A stretch of DNA of 64,000 bases from Idiomarina ramblicola (GCF_003987255.1 NZ_PIQC01000001.1:620001-684000), one strand, 5' to 3'. Positions 28,666 through 38,463 are shown, numbered from the stretch's first letter. Translations and numbers: made by a program. The notes: a model not told the origin generated them from the sequence alone.

Positions 28666-29247
28666 ACTATCAGACTCTTCTGACTTGGCAGCCAGTTCCA
28701 ACATTTTTTCACGAAAGTTATCCAGCCCTTTCATGACCAGTTCATAGGTTTTGTCGACATCGCTTTCAACATCACCTTCATACACCTGGAAGCTGGTAAG
28801 AATATCTTTTGCGCCTTTAAAGCCCGTTTCGATACCACCGCTGATCATTTCCATGAATTTATTCAGCGTTTCTTCTTCGGACTCGCCCGCATTCATCTCT
28901 TTATAACGGCTATAAAAGTTGGTCGCAAAAGAAACAATGCGATCCGCCGTCGCCTTGGGAGAAGTATCGGTGTCGGACTCATAGGTTTTCTTCACCGCAT
29001 TTTTGCCCATTACCGGCTCGAGCTCCGCGTTAATACCTTCCAGTGCGGTTTTGTACAGCAAGCTGAATGCGTCGTTGTTACCACTCAGCGATACTCTCTC
29101 GTGAGCACGCAAAATAGCGGCGTTTTGTGCTTGTTTGGAATTTGGTGAAGCTTCTTTCGTCTCACGGTTGTCATCCGCTTTTACGCTATTGGCGTTTTGC
29201 TTACCAACGCCCGATACAGAAGTGCCATTGCCTGAGATAATTGACAT
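28651..29247 (-). CDS. DUF5610 domain-containing protein
   Basis: The 198-residue product is soluble and acidic. It matches the DUF5610 pattern, with VSLSGNNDAFSLLYKTALEG, SPKATADRIVSFATNFYSRY and a following GGIETGFKGAKDIL segment. The low-complexity N-terminus (about residues 1-45) is probably disordered. DUF5610 proteins are common in marine Gammaproteobacteria and have no known function. It is flanked by a lipoprotein gene and by the HAD-phosphatase remnant. Confidence 0.7.
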   Translation of the reverse strand: MSIISGNGTSVSGVGKQNANSVKADDNRETKEASPNSKQAQNAAILRAHERVSLSGNNDAFSLLYKTALEGINAELEPVMGKNAVKKTYESDTDTSPKATADRIVSFATNFYSRYKEMNAGESEEETLNKFMEMISGGIETGFKGAKDILTSFQVYEGDVESDVDKTYELVMKGLDNFREKMLELAAKSEESDSNAEG

Positions 29248-29337
29248 GATGTTGTTCCTGAAAAGTCGGCTACCACTTGATTTTAGTATAGCCCGTAGCT
29301 GGTTATCGGCAGGCAGTGGTTAAAATTTAGGCTTTTA

Positions 29338-29493
29338 TTAAAATGGCGGTACTGACTTATCGACTTCCTGCCACCTGTAATATGGATTGGTTGCAATGCT
29401 AAGCATGTCGCTATCTTCCGCGGTGTCACCATACGCATAGGCAGCTAAACTATCGCGAGGCCTAGCAGCAGTTTTCGAAAAGGTTACTACGTC
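29338..29493 (-). pseudogene. C-terminal remnant of a HAD-IB family phosphatase
   Basis: On the minus strand a frame with no start codon is open from a stop at 29494-29496 down to a TAA at 29338-29340. Its product includes SLAAYAYGDTAEDSDMLS followed by NPYYRWQEV, a good match to the C-terminal motif (GDxxxD) of HAD-IB phosphatases. The N-terminal two thirds, including the catalytic DxDxT, are absent. The fragment ends in a normal stop, so the loss is at the 5' side, and the gene immediately upstream is an unrelated secreted protein ending at 29497. The call is an inference from a short match. Confidence 0.55.
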
Positions 29494-29496
29494 CTA

Positions 29497-30141
29497 TTAG
29501 TCTGGTGGAGCTGGTTTACAAGCAGGATCGCCATATGCATAACGATAACTTTCCTCAAAACAATTGATAAGACCATCAACAACATCAATGTTTGGAGGCC
29601 ATCTCATTTTAAACGGCTTACCGGAATTATTAGGGATTTCAAATACACCGTCTTGTACATCAAACTCTGACGGAGCTTTTACGGTCGATAATGCTTGACG
29701 TGCCAACACCAGCTCATGTCTATTTCTTTTCAAAAAAGCAATTGACGCCTCAACATACTCATTCCACCCGGCTATATTTTGCTTTTGGGGTTTCTTCGCT
29801 TTTTCAAATAATTTAATGGCTGAGATGTAGTCATTTCCCATAGCTCGCACTTGTCCTTCATGCCAAAAAATTATCGCCTTCTTTAATCCGTGGCGTTTGC
29901 GATAATCTCTAATCAGATTAGCGGCAGCTATTTTGCAGCCAGTTTTACCGGCTATACCTCGCCAACCACTGCCAGAGAGGTCTTGATCGAAAGCGTTTTC
30001 GTCAAGATTGAGCAACCTTTCCCTTTCCGATTGGCTAAGACATTGTTCTTGCGACTCTGCTTGGCTCCCTACATCACCATCCGCCGCAAAGGCCCAGGCT
30101 GATAGAATGAATATAAATGTTGCTACAATAATACTTCTCAT
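29497..30141 (-). CDS. Secreted hypothetical protein
   Basis: The 214-residue product has a signal peptide (about residues 1-20, cleavage after WAFA). The mature region has a helical, TPR-like look (AMGNDYISAIKLFEKAKKP), but I cannot assign a family. Cys residues occur near positions 32, 63, 194 and 208. The ATG at 30141 with GGAGAAAAC upstream is chosen over 30189. The 3' end abuts the HAD remnant exactly. Confidence 0.55.
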   Translation of the reverse strand: MRSIIVATFIFILSAWAFAADGDVGSQAESQEQCLSQSERERLLNLDENAFDQDLSGSGWRGIAGKTGCKIAAANLIRDYRKRHGLKKAIIFWHEGQVRAMGNDYISAIKLFEKAKKPQKQNIAGWNEYVEASIAFLKRNRHELVLARQALSTVKAPSEFDVQDGVFEIPNNSGKPFKMRWPPNIDVVDGLINCFEESYRYAYGDPACKPAPPD

Positions 30142-30207
30142 GTTTTCTCCGAGCATACAAAGCTGTTTAGCAAAGCCTGGGAAGTCCACTCACATGTCTT
30201 AGTGTCG

Positions 30208-30579
30208 CTATACATGCTGATCTATAAGAATAGGGTTTCCATCTGGATCAATAACCGAGAAGCTCGACGGACCTTCTGCTCCAGTAATAGAATCTTCAGC
30301 TATCTCTATACCTTTAGACTTAAATCTCTCAAGCAACTGACGTACATCATCAAAAGAATCTACACTTTCAGCATCTTGATTCCATCCAGGATTAAAGGTC
30401 AGTATATTCTTTTCAAACATACCCTGGAATAGGCCAATATTTGTGTCCCCATGCTTCATTATCAAATAACCATGAGACTCTTCACCGGCAAACACTTCGA
30501 ATCCAATTTTTTCGTAGAACGCTTTCGATTTTTCCAAGTCTTTCACAGCCAAACTAATTGAAAAGCAGCCTAGTTTCAT
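30208..30579 (-). CDS. VOC (glyoxalase/bleomycin-resistance fold) protein
   Basis: The 123-residue product is a single glyoxalase-fold (VOC) domain: the N-terminal SISLAVKDLEKSKAFYEKIGF, a central metal-site-like block, and a C-terminal VIDPDGNPILID segment with the usual DPDGN motif. Members bind small molecules or catalyse isomerisation or dioxygenation; the ligand is unknown. The ATG at 30579 with GTGGAGGCG upstream is preferred to the one at 30651. Confidence 0.75.
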   Translation of the reverse strand: MKLGCFSISLAVKDLEKSKAFYEKIGFEVFAGEESHGYLIMKHGDTNIGLFQGMFEKNILTFNPGWNQDAESVDSFDDVRQLLERFKSKGIEIAEDSITGAEGPSSFSVIDPDGNPILIDQHV

Positions 30580-30775
30580 AATCGCCTCCACAGTTACATT
30601 TTGAACTCTACTAACATTTTCTTTCAAGCAACACTCAATATCAATCGACACAATTGATGTATCTAATTGACATTAAATTGGTTAAAAAAGAAACACAACA
30701 ATAAAGTAGTTCAAACGAGTAAATCTGCTTGAAGCAATAGGTAGAAGCTGGAAATTATCCTGTAAACCAAGGACA

Positions 30776-30815
30776 ACAAAAATGCCTGGCAATTCATTAA
30801 GAATCACCAGGCATT
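30776..30815 (-). terminator. Rho-independent terminator of fadR
   Basis: AATGCCTGG (30781-30789) pairs with CCAGGCATT (30807-30815), and a T-run follows on the minus strand (forward A-run at 30777-30782). Confidence 0.8.
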
Positions 30816-30865
30816 ATCAATAAAATGAATTGCATTCTACCGGAGGGGGCGCAAAACCAGCCTCA

Positions 30866-31576
30866 TCAATCCACCAAATCATCCGGCATATCACCACGCA
30901 GGCCATGCCAAATTTCAGCGGACTCGTAACCGTAGCGTCGAACCAGGTTTACGGACTCGTTATAGTCGCCTTCGCGTGCCACAGCAATTAAGTCAGCGTA
31001 ATAATCTCGCGCCAGCTGGCGGGCTTCTGATGATGAAAAGTAATATTGTCCAATACGTGCGTACAGGCCTTTAAAGCCGTTTAGTACCAGCACATAAATG
31101 GGGTTGCCGGAGGCCATAGCTAAGTCGTGGTTTAACTGGTAATCGAACTCGGCAAAAGTTTTTTCGTTGTCTTCCAGCTCGCTAGTGGGCTCTAACAACT
31201 CGATGACCCGCTGCGGGTTATGACGAATAGCGGCGCGAATATAAATGGCGCTAATATTGGTTCGTGCAGACAGCAGTTGATCCACTAACTCGGGCATGCC
31301 GTCTTCGTCCAGGCGCGCCAGGGTTTCTAAAATATTCAGGCCGGAAGTTTCCCAAAAGTTGTTCACTTTGGTGGGTTTACCGTGCTGGATGGTCAGCCAA
31401 CCGTCGCGGGCCAGGCGCTGCAGTACTTCACGCAGGGTGGTTCGTGTCACACCAATAAGTTCAGACAGTTCACGCTCTGCGGGTAGGATAGTGCCCGGTG
31501 CAAAATGCCCGTTCCAGATAGATTTTACGATGTACTCCTCGGCAAAACCCGCCGGGCTTTTAGCTTTTATTATCAT
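30866..31576 (-). CDS. fadR: Fatty acid metabolism regulator FadR
   Basis: The 236-residue product is a GntR-type regulator: an N-terminal winged helix ([43 protein letters not shown]) and a C-terminal acyl-CoA-binding FadR domain. The order of motifs and length match E. coli FadR (239 residues). It represses beta-oxidation genes and activates fab genes, and is released from DNA by long-chain acyl-CoA. It is divergent from dsbB; nhaB, next to fadR in E. coli, is missing. Confidence 0.93.
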   Translation of the reverse strand: MIIKAKSPAGFAEEYIVKSIWNGHFAPGTILPAERELSELIGVTRTTLREVLQRLARDGWLTIQHGKPTKVNNFWETSGLNILETLARLDEDGMPELVDQLLSARTNISAIYIRAAIRHNPQRVIELLEPTSELEDNEKTFAEFDYQLNHDLAMASGNPIYVLVLNGFKGLYARIGQYYFSSSEARQLARDYYADLIAVAREGDYNESVNLVRRYGYESAEIWHGLRGDMPDDLVD

Positions 31577-31719
31577 ATTCCCGCCTGTGTACTAACTAAT
31601 AGAGCGATTCTAGCAGCCTTCTGTGAGGTCGGACAAGATAACTTCTGGCTTTATATCGACAACACTCAGTGATTTGGGTATGGTTTCTACGTTTTTACAG
31701 TTTCTTAAGGAAAATCACC

Positions 31720-32265
31720 ATGCTATCTGTAGGTCAGTGGCCTAACAAACCTTTTGCCTGGTTATTGCTGTTTTTAGGATGTTCGGGACTGTTAGCGGCA
31801 GCGTTATATTTCCAGATGGTTCTTAACTTAGAACCCTGCGTAAAATGCGTGTACCAGCGTATGGCAGTTTTAGGTATTGGCCTGGCCGCTATTGTGGGCC
31901 TATTCGGCTCCGGCTTCTGGTTAACTCGCTGGGCAGCTTTAATTGGCTGGCTTTACAGCAGTTACGAAGGTTTGTTAATTGCTTACGATCACTGGGACTT
32001 ACAAACCTCGAAAAACGCGTTTTTTGCCGTCTGTGAAAGTGCACCGAACTTCCCTAATTGGGCGCCGCTGCACGAATGGATGCCTGGGCTATTTGCGGCT
32101 CCCGGTTTATGCGGTGATATTGACTGGCAATGGCTGGGCTTGGGTATGCCTGGCTGGATGACGGTAATTTTCGCGGGCTTGCTGCTCATCGGTATTATTG
32201 TAACGGTTTGCCACGTTATTGCATCGTTTACGAAAAAAGACGGGCTGGTGCTTTACCGTAAATAA
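31720..32265 (+). CDS. dsbB: Disulfide bond formation protein DsbB
   Basis: The 181-residue protein has four membrane helices. The first active-site pair is present as EPCVKC and the second as two Cys residues separated by about 25 residues in the second periplasmic loop, as in E. coli DsbB. It reoxidises DsbA with quinone as acceptor. The ATG at 31720 with AAGGAAAATC upstream is chosen over an ATG at 31669. It is divergent from fadR. Confidence 0.93.
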   Translation: MLSVGQWPNKPFAWLLLFLGCSGLLAAALYFQMVLNLEPCVKCVYQRMAVLGIGLAAIVGLFGSGFWLTRWAALIGWLYSSYEGLLIAYDHWDLQTSKNAFFAVCESAPNFPNWAPLHEWMPGLFAAPGLCGDIDWQWLGLGMPGWMTVIFAGLLLIGIIVTVCHVIASFTKKDGLVLYRK

Positions 32266-32279
32266 TGAAAGGCTCTTTT

Positions 32280-32711
32280 TTAAGATAAGGGCCAGGTGAC
32301 TATTCTGTCCTCCAGATCACCCTTAAACTTCGTTTCACTGACACAATGGCCGGCGACATGATAGCCGGCTTTTTTCATGGGCTCTTTACTGCCCTCATGC
32401 CTTAGCGGGTGCCATTCCGGCAAAGGCTGCCCTTCTGCTCGCAGCCGGTAAGCACAGCTGGCAGGCATAAAATAAACATCGTCGAGGTTATCGGGGGTTA
32501 AAGTAACACAGGCGGGTACGCGTTCGCTGCGGTGAGCGTAGTCAGTGCAACATGCGGTGTCAGTATCAAGTAACCGACAGGCAACGTCAGTAGAATACAG
32601 ATTATCTTCTTCGTCTTGCAGCTGATTTAAGCAGCACTGCCCACAGCCATCGCACAAGGCTTCCCATTGTGCGTGACTCAGCGTATGCAGTGGCTGCTCA
32701 TACCATTTCAT
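32280..32711 (-). CDS. YcgN-family cysteine-cluster protein (UPF0260)
   Basis: The 143-residue product is rich in Cys (CDGCGQCC near residue 20), with further paired cysteines matching the YkgJ-type CxxCxxCC fold of UPF0260/YcgN. The ATG at 32711 starts the family sequence MKWYEQP. The longer reading from 32777 would add 22 unrelated residues. It follows the mltB gene on the same strand. A metal or Fe-S cluster is likely but its function is unknown. Confidence 0.85.
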   Translation of the reverse strand: MKWYEQPLHTLSHAQWEALCDGCGQCCLNQLQDEEDNLYSTDVACRLLDTDTACCTDYAHRSERVPACVTLTPDNLDDVYFMPASCAYRLRAEGQPLPEWHPLRHEGSKEPMKKAGYHVAGHCVSETKFKGDLEDRIVTWPLS

Positions 32712-32727
32712 CAATGCCGACAAGTCA

Positions 32728-33762
32728 TTACCTTGGAAAGCGAATGCGGTCGGACAAATAGCCCACTGCCGCCACAAAGTAATGTGAACGGTTCCAGCGC
32801 ATTAACGCATCGTAGTTAGCATAAGCCAGATAAACACGGCCTTCGTTATCATCAGGAATCACTATTGATGCAACAATGTCGTCACGCGTTGGTAATTCAG
32901 AGCCGTCGAAACGAGTAATCCCTAAATCGGCCCACTCGGCCAGTTTTTTCTTGGTATCCAGACCGGCCAGAGACTCATCGAAGCCTTCCGGCAGTTGCAC
33001 CTGACGTCCCCAGGTTACGTCGTCTTTCCAGCCAACCGAGCTTAAGTAATTAGCGGCAGAGGCAAAAACGTCAGGATAGCTGCCCCAAATGTCTTTTTTG
33101 CCGTCGTTGTCGTAATCCACGGCGTAACTCATAAAGGAGCTGGGCATAAACTGAGTTTGTCCCATAGCGCCAGCCCAGGAGCCTTTCATTTGCTCGGGCG
33201 CAATGTGCCCTTCCTCAATAATGGTCAAGGCTTCCCAAAGCTGCTTTTTGAAAAACGCTTCGCGACGGCCATCGAATGCCAGCGTGGTTAAAGCCGAAAC
33301 CACATCAAAACCGCCAGTGAACGAACCAAAGTTGGTTTCAATACCCCATAGCGCGACGATAAAGCGCGGCTGCACGCCGTACTCTTTGCCAACCTTTTCA
33401 AGCAGCTCTTTGTGCTCGTTGTATTTTTCCAGTGCCTTGTCGGCTTTCCATTCAGGAACGGCGCGGGGCAAATAAGTATCCAGCGTGAGCTTAAACTCCG
33501 GCTGATTCTTATCAAGCTCTACCGCTCGTTCGTAGTACTTCACTTTGGCAAAAGCTTTATCTAAGGTGTCTTGCTTATAACCGCTTTCAATGGCCTCTGC
33601 TTTCAGAGCTTCAACGTAGGTGGCAAACTGTTGATTAACTTCCTCAGTTTTTTTATCCGCTTTTTCATCACCTTCTTGATAGGCAAAAGCCGGCACACTA
33701 AGCGCAAATGAAGAAGCCAAACAAAAAGCCAGTGCTGTCACTTTTATTGTATTCATCAACAT
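32728..33762 (-). CDS. Lytic murein transglycosylase (MltB family)
   Basis: The 344-residue product has a signal peptide (about residues 1-27) and the SLT-type catalytic region: Glu in WGIETNFGSFTG and the following SWAGAMGQTQFMPSSF block. Such enzymes cleave the MurNAc-GlcNAc bond in peptidoglycan. There is no lipobox, so it is soluble periplasmic rather than lipidated. The start has AGAGGAAC upstream and lies inside the end of ycgL, giving a 7-bp overlap. Confidence 0.88.
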   Translation of the reverse strand: MLMNTIKVTALAFCLASSFALSVPAFAYQEGDEKADKKTEEVNQQFATYVEALKAEAIESGYKQDTLDKAFAKVKYYERAVELDKNQPEFKLTLDTYLPRAVPEWKADKALEKYNEHKELLEKVGKEYGVQPRFIVALWGIETNFGSFTGGFDVVSALTTLAFDGRREAFFKKQLWEALTIIEEGHIAPEQMKGSWAGAMGQTQFMPSSFMSYAVDYDNDGKKDIWGSYPDVFASAANYLSSVGWKDDVTWGRQVQLPEGFDESLAGLDTKKKLAEWADLGITRFDGSELPTRDDIVASIVIPDDNEGRVYLAYANYDALMRWNRSHYFVAAVGYLSDRIRFPR

Positions 33763-34004
33763 TGAAGTTCCTCTCGTTTCGGTGGCAACTGCAAATAGAA
33801 ACCATCGTTATGCAAATGTTCCTGTAACTTTTCGACCGTTAAGCGGGCCAACTGTTCACGCCCAGCAAGGTTAATTGTTAAAACCTTCTCGGCACGACCA
33901 AACTGTTCACACAAAACGTCAGGTACTTCTGTGAATTCATTACCGTGAGGCAAATAAAGGTAGGTATCGGCTTTCTTTAAGCTGCGATAAACATCACACA
34001 GCAT
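33756..34004 (-). CDS. YcgL domain protein
   Basis: The 82-residue product matches the YcgL family (MLCDVYRSLKKADTYLYLP and a conserved FYLQLPP tail). YcgL proteins are small cytoplasmic proteins of unknown function found near minC or rnd in Gammaproteobacteria. It overlaps the mltB start by 7 bp and is preceded by AGGAGAACTGCC. Confidence 0.88.
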   Translation of the reverse strand: MLCDVYRSLKKADTYLYLPHGNEFTEVPDVLCEQFGRAEKVLTINLAGREQLARLTVEKLQEHLHNDGFYLQLPPKREELQC

Positions 34005-34056
34005 GGCAGTTCTCCTGAATAAGGGCTGGGCGCACTATTGGTTAACAACCTCTATG

Positions 34057-35226
34057 TTAACCAATTATAGCCTGTAATTCTGCCCCAATTGCTTGCTTAC
34101 GCCAACCCACCATTAAGTCTGGTTGCGGCAAACGCTGTTGTTGCTGCGTTGAATACTGCCAATGAAAGTTAATAAGGTCGTTAATTTGCTTACGAGAAGC
34201 GACCAAAGATGCCGGTACCTGCAATCTTTCGGCAAGTTCAGACACCACTTTTTTAATCGCTTTAAAAGTCGGTTTATAGCCTTCCATATCGTCTAAGCGC
34301 TCAAGGGTTTCCGGTAGTTCAGACTCAGGCACTTGTTTGGCTTGCTGAATACAGCGAATAATATCCCGCCCAGAATACTTGCGTGACATGGGCGCTAAGT
34401 CAGAAATTCGGCTTAGCTCATCGTCGCTTTGGGGCATTCTGCGGGCCAGTTCAAGTAGCACGCCGTCTTTGGCTATAAAACCCAGAGGGATGTCCCGCTC
34501 GCGCGCTTTATGCAAACGCCATGGCGTCAGAATTTTAAGTGCGCCCAGCTGGCGTGCATTTAACTGCCAGGCATTACCCACGCCTAAATACAGCAAATCA
34601 TCTGGCCAACTTTGTGTGCGTTTACGTACCTGAATTTGCGACTCTTCGTACACAATCTCCAGACAACCTTTTTCTTCACACAAAGCTTTAAGATACGGAT
34701 ACATCACGGCTAAGTAACTGGCGTCAGCGGCAGCATAATCTAACTGCTCTTCACTTAACGGACGTTTGAGCCAGTTGGTGCGAGACAAGCTCTTATCCAG
34801 CTCAACCCCATCAAATAACGCATCGACCAAACGGGCGTATCCCATAGAGCCACCAAGCCCACAAAAGCCTGCGGCTATCTGGCTGTCAAAAATACGCTTG
34901 GGTTGTCGACCTTCGCTTTGCTGGAAGAACAGCTCAATATCCTCACCACCGGCATGCAGAACGGTTTCAACTGAGTCATCTGCAATCAATTGCCATAACG
35001 GCTCTAAATCAATATCAGCGAGAGGATCAACAACGGCGGTTGTGCCGTTGGCATAAATTTGCAAAAGCCCTAACTGAGCGTAGTAAGTTCGTTCACGTAC
35101 AAACTCTGAGTCAATAGCAAACCAACCAGATTCCCTAGCTTGCTGACAAAGATCGTCTAGTTCCTGCGTTGTGATAACGAGCCGGTACTGGCGTACCGAC
35201 TCGGGTAGGTTCAGAGGTAGAGTCAA
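34057..35226 (-). CDS. rnd: Ribonuclease D
   Basis: The 389-residue product has the DEDD exonuclease motifs: [10 protein letters not shown] (DxE), a [12 protein letters not shown] block, and the YAAADASYL motif. A C-terminal HRDC domain follows ([22 protein letters not shown]). The enzyme matures the 3' ends of stable RNAs. It overlaps fadD by 4 bp (ATGA type), as fadD and rnd are also neighbours in E. coli. Confidence 0.95.
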   Translation of the reverse strand: MTLPLNLPESVRQYRLVITTQELDDLCQQARESGWFAIDSEFVRERTYYAQLGLLQIYANGTTAVVDPLADIDLEPLWQLIADDSVETVLHAGGEDIELFFQQSEGRQPKRIFDSQIAAGFCGLGGSMGYARLVDALFDGVELDKSLSRTNWLKRPLSEEQLDYAAADASYLAVMYPYLKALCEEKGCLEIVYEESQIQVRKRTQSWPDDLLYLGVGNAWQLNARQLGALKILTPWRLHKARERDIPLGFIAKDGVLLELARRMPQSDDELSRISDLAPMSRKYSGRDIIRCIQQAKQVPESELPETLERLDDMEGYKPTFKAIKKVVSELAERLQVPASLVASRKQINDLINFHWQYSTQQQQRLPQPDLMVGWRKQAIGAELQAIIG

Positions 35227-36890
35227 GCGTCTTCCTCGTCGCGTAGCTCGCGGCGAAGTATCTTGCCTACATTAGACTTCGGCAATTCATCACGGAATTC
35301 GACCAGTTTAGGTACTTTGTACCCGGTCATATTTTCGCGTGAAAAATCAATAACTTCCCGTTCTGTCAGTGACTTATCTTTCGCCACAATAAAGACTTTG
35401 ACTACTTCACCAGAAGACTCATGCGGTACACCAATTGCGGCTGACTCAAGAATCTTCGGATGATCAGCTAAAACGTCTTCGATTTCATTTGGATAAACAT
35501 TGAAGCCCGACACCAAAATCATGTCTTTTTTGCGATCCACAATTTTGAAGTAACCACGTTCATCAGCCGTTGCCATATCACCGGTTGCAAACCAGCCATC
35601 TTTAATCGACTCAGCAGTCGCATCAGGACGGTTAAGATATCCCACCATAACCTGCGGGCCTTTGACTTCCAGCTCGCCGGGTTCACCTAAAGCCACTTCT
35701 TCGCGTGTTTCAGGATCAACAATACGCACGTCAGTGCTCGGAACCGGTAAACCAATGCTGCCCGTGTAACATTCGATATCGTACGGATTAACGGTAACCA
35801 CCGGCGCACACTCGGTTAGGCCATAGCCTTCCAGCAAACGAGACTTGGTGACGCGTTCCCATTCTTCGGCAACCGCTCTTTGAACCGCCATACCGCCGCC
35901 CAGAGCTATCTTCAAATTGGAGAAGTTAACGTCTTTAAAGCCTTTGGTGTTCAGCAGACCGTTAAACAGTGTATTAACACCTGAAATCATTGAGAACGGA
36001 TACTTATTCAGCTCTTTCACAAAATTCGGCATATCACGCGGGTTTGTGATGAGCACGTTTTTACCGCCGTGCTTAATAAAAGTCAGGCAGTTCGCCGTTA
36101 ATGCAAAGATGTGATACAGCGGCAACGCGGTAATGATGGTTTCTTCACCGTCGCTCATAATCGGGGTAATACAGGCGGACACCTGTTCCAGATTAGCCAC
36201 CATATTGCGGTGAGACAACATAGCACCTTTCGCGACACCGGTTGTTCCGCCGGTGTACTGAAGGAACGCGATGTCATCGCCCGTAACGTCCGGGCGCTGG
36301 TACTCAGCCATTGCTCCTTTCGCCATAGCCTGATTTAAGCTAACGGTGTCTTTTACATTATGAGAGGGCACCATGCGCTTTATGTACTTAACCACAAAAT
36401 TAACTAACCAGCGTTTATGCATTGGTAACTGATCGCCAATTTGGGTGGTAATGACGAAATCAAGCGGCGCTTCGTCTTTTATCTTGTCGTAGGTGTGCGC
36501 AAAATTCTCTAAAATAACCAGAGCTTTTGCTTGAGAGTCAGTGAGCTGATGTTTTAATTCACGAGGCGTATAAAGCGGGTTGACATTAACGACGGTCATT
36601 CCAGCTCGTAAAATACCGAATAAAGCCACCGGATATTGCAGCAAGTTAGGCATCATAACAGCGACTGCATCGCCTTTTTTTAGCCCCTTACTTTGCAGAT
36701 ACGCCGCAAATTGACGAGACTTCGCACCCAGCTCTTTGAAACTCAACTCCGAGTCCATATTAACGAATGCCGTTTTCTCACGGTACTTTTCAATGGACTG
36801 TTCAAGTATATCAACCAACGACGCGAAATGATCCGGATCAATCGTTTCCGGTACTCCGGCTGGGTAATTTTTTAGCCAAATTTTTTCCAT
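35223..36890 (-). CDS. fadD: Long-chain-fatty-acid--CoA ligase
   Basis: The 555-residue product is a full-length acyl-CoA synthetase. The ATP/AMP signature [16 protein letters not shown], the block [10 protein letters not shown] and the FACS motif [23 protein letters not shown] are all visible, with the catalytic Lys near the C-terminus ([12 protein letters not shown]). It activates imported long-chain fatty acids for beta-oxidation. A FadR-like operator lies about 50 bp upstream. Its stop overlaps rnd. Confidence 0.95.
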   Translation of the reverse strand: MEKIWLKNYPAGVPETIDPDHFASLVDILEQSIEKYREKTAFVNMDSELSFKELGAKSRQFAAYLQSKGLKKGDAVAVMMPNLLQYPVALFGILRAGMTVVNVNPLYTPRELKHQLTDSQAKALVILENFAHTYDKIKDEAPLDFVITTQIGDQLPMHKRWLVNFVVKYIKRMVPSHNVKDTVSLNQAMAKGAMAEYQRPDVTGDDIAFLQYTGGTTGVAKGAMLSHRNMVANLEQVSACITPIMSDGEETIITALPLYHIFALTANCLTFIKHGGKNVLITNPRDMPNFVKELNKYPFSMISGVNTLFNGLLNTKGFKDVNFSNLKIALGGGMAVQRAVAEEWERVTKSRLLEGYGLTECAPVVTVNPYDIECYTGSIGLPVPSTDVRIVDPETREEVALGEPGELEVKGPQVMVGYLNRPDATAESIKDGWFATGDMATADERGYFKIVDRKKDMILVSGFNVYPNEIEDVLADHPKILESAAIGVPHESSGEVVKVFIVAKDKSLTEREVIDFSRENMTGYKVPKLVEFRDELPKSNVGKILRRELRDEEDA

Positions 36891-36940
36891 AAAAGGCTCC
36901 GCCTCTCACTATTTATCATTATTTTCAGTGGCGCAATCAT

Positions 36941-36957
36941 CGCATATCCGACCAGTT
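36941..36957. promoter_or_regulatory. Candidate FadR operator upstream of fadD
   Basis: On the minus strand the site reads AACTGGTCGGATATGCG. The left half is a perfect match to the consensus AACTGGTCNGACCAGTT, the right half matches poorly. It lies 51 bp upstream of the fadD start, a sensible place for repression. Confidence 0.5.
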
Positions 36958-36978
36958 AATCCTAGTCGTTAGCAACGG

Positions 36979-37848
36979 CTAAACCTGTGATTCAAGCAGT
37001 TCAACTAATTTTTCAGGTTGTTCCATATGTACGTGATGTCCGCCCTTTAGCGTCACACAACGAAAGTCAGATACTTTATCCTGCCATTTTTCTAACGCAT
37101 TCTCTAACTTGTCATAGCCTTCGCTGCCACGCACTACGATAACCGGCATAGTCAGTTCGCTTACGATGTCGTCCACTGCCGAACTGGGTAAGCGATAAGC
37201 CGATGTTGTTTTTACTCTGGCATCTGCACGCCAGTGCCAACGGCCATCTTCACCCTGTTTACTACCTCGCTCAACAATCAATCTAACCAGCGCTTCGGAA
37301 AAATCCGCCTGAGCGGCACGAACCCCGACTGCAGAATCAAAATCGACATAACTGCGCCAGCGCGGTGTCTGCAACTTTTGTCGGCTTAAGAAACCTTGCT
37401 TTAGCTGCTCGCGCGCGTTTGTTCCATCAGAAACCAGCAAGCCAAAAGCTTCAACTAAGATTAAGCGATGGATACGCTCCGGGCATAAAGCTGCGACTAA
37501 ATTGCTCACAAAGCCCCCCATGGAATGACCCAGTAAAGTCAGATTTTGCCAACCCTGTTGCTGGATCAAATGCCATAAATCATAAGCATAGTCGATAAAA
37601 TGATAGTAGCTGCCAACAGGCCGATGGTCGCTGTGGCCATGACCAGGCCAGTCAAGAGCCAGTAAGCCGCCTTTATCTGAGGGCCAGTGGGTCGCTAAAG
37701 GTAAAAAACTGTGACTGTTATCCAGCCAACCATGAGTCGCTACAACCTGTATATCATCAGGATTTCCCCAGCACAGACCCCGAACTGTGCCCCAGTCAAG
37801 TTGATAACTGACCGGGGTCGCTCGTTCTAAAACAGCTAGATAATCCAT
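36979..37848 (-). CDS. Alpha/beta hydrolase
   Basis: The 289-residue cytoplasmic protein shows the alpha/beta-hydrolase fold: TLLGHSMGGFVSNL (nucleophile Ser), a strand ending VVRGSEGYD, and the catalytic His in LKGGHHVHME. It lacks a signal peptide. It lies between slp and fadD on the same strand, which suggests, without proof, a link to lipid or ester metabolism. The substrate is unknown. Confidence 0.8.
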   Translation of the reverse strand: MDYLAVLERATPVSYQLDWGTVRGLCWGNPDDIQVVATHGWLDNSHSFLPLATHWPSDKGGLLALDWPGHGHSDHRPVGSYYHFIDYAYDLWHLIQQQGWQNLTLLGHSMGGFVSNLVAALCPERIHRLILVEAFGLLVSDGTNAREQLKQGFLSRQKLQTPRWRSYVDFDSAVGVRAAQADFSEALVRLIVERGSKQGEDGRWHWRADARVKTTSAYRLPSSAVDDIVSELTMPVIVVRGSEGYDKLENALEKWQDKVSDFRCVTLKGGHHVHMEQPEKLVELLESQV

Positions 37849-37860
37849 TAACTCTGTGGA

Positions 37861-38451
37861 TTAATTACGGTTTTTAGCTGGTGTACCCGAGTTGTCCTGT
37901 ACGCGAACACGTACTGGAACCGGGTAGCGGTATGGATAATGGGGAGAATAGAAATTGTGACGGAACCAAAGTGGTGAATAGTCAACTTCTACATGACTTT
38001 TCTGCTTCTCAACCTTCCACAGATGATACCCCGTTGCTTCAATAACCGGGTAGGTATATACATATTCGTCAATTTTTCCCTGCTGGGTTTGACCAATCGT
38101 ACCGACAAAACTGATTGCCCGACCTTGCTGGTAGACATCGGGGTCAACAAAGTCATTAACTATAGCTAAGAAACGTCCATCGCTGTTATCGCTAACTTCA
38201 GGACGCCCCCAACGTTGTAATGGGAAGCTGACAACTTCCAGCACGGTGTGATCTTCAGCATTGCGAACATCGGCAATGACCCCACCCCAACGAGCGGGCT
38301 CACCTGCAACCTCATTCTTCTGATGCTTGGCGGCTTTATAACTCACCAAAGCCTCTTCATTGTCAGAAGCAAGCTCATCGGGAACGGAAGAGCAACCAAC
38401 CAGCACTAGTGCCGTTAACGTTGAAAATACTGCTGCATAAATCGTTTTCAT
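37861..38451 (-). CDS. slp: Slp family outer-membrane lipoprotein
   Basis: The 196-residue product has a lipoprotein signal (VLVGC, Cys near residue 20). The mature sequence matches the Slp/YeaY family (ARWGGVIADVRN near the start and a Tyr/Pro-rich C-terminal region). E. coli Slp and YeaY are starvation- or heat-inducible lipoproteins. The ATG at 38451 follows GAGG and lies 12 bp after the upstream stop, so both genes are likely one transcript. The neighbourhood (fadD, slp, tsaB, yoaA) mirrors fadD-yeaY-tsaB-yoaA in E. coli. Confidence 0.85.
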   Translation of the reverse strand: MKTIYAAVFSTLTALVLVGCSSVPDELASDNEEALVSYKAAKHQKNEVAGEPARWGGVIADVRNAEDHTVLEVVSFPLQRWGRPEVSDNSDGRFLAIVNDFVDPDVYQQGRAISFVGTIGQTQQGKIDEYVYTYPVIEATGYHLWKVEKQKSHVEVDYSPLWFRHNFYSPHYPYRYPVPVRVRVQDNSGTPAKNRN

Positions 38452-38463
38452 AACAGACCTCAC

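Noticed and set aside
36979-37848. BioH (biotin pathway) assignment of the alpha/beta hydrolase
   Set aside because: The fold fits, but no bio genes are nearby and the active-site loops give no specific support.
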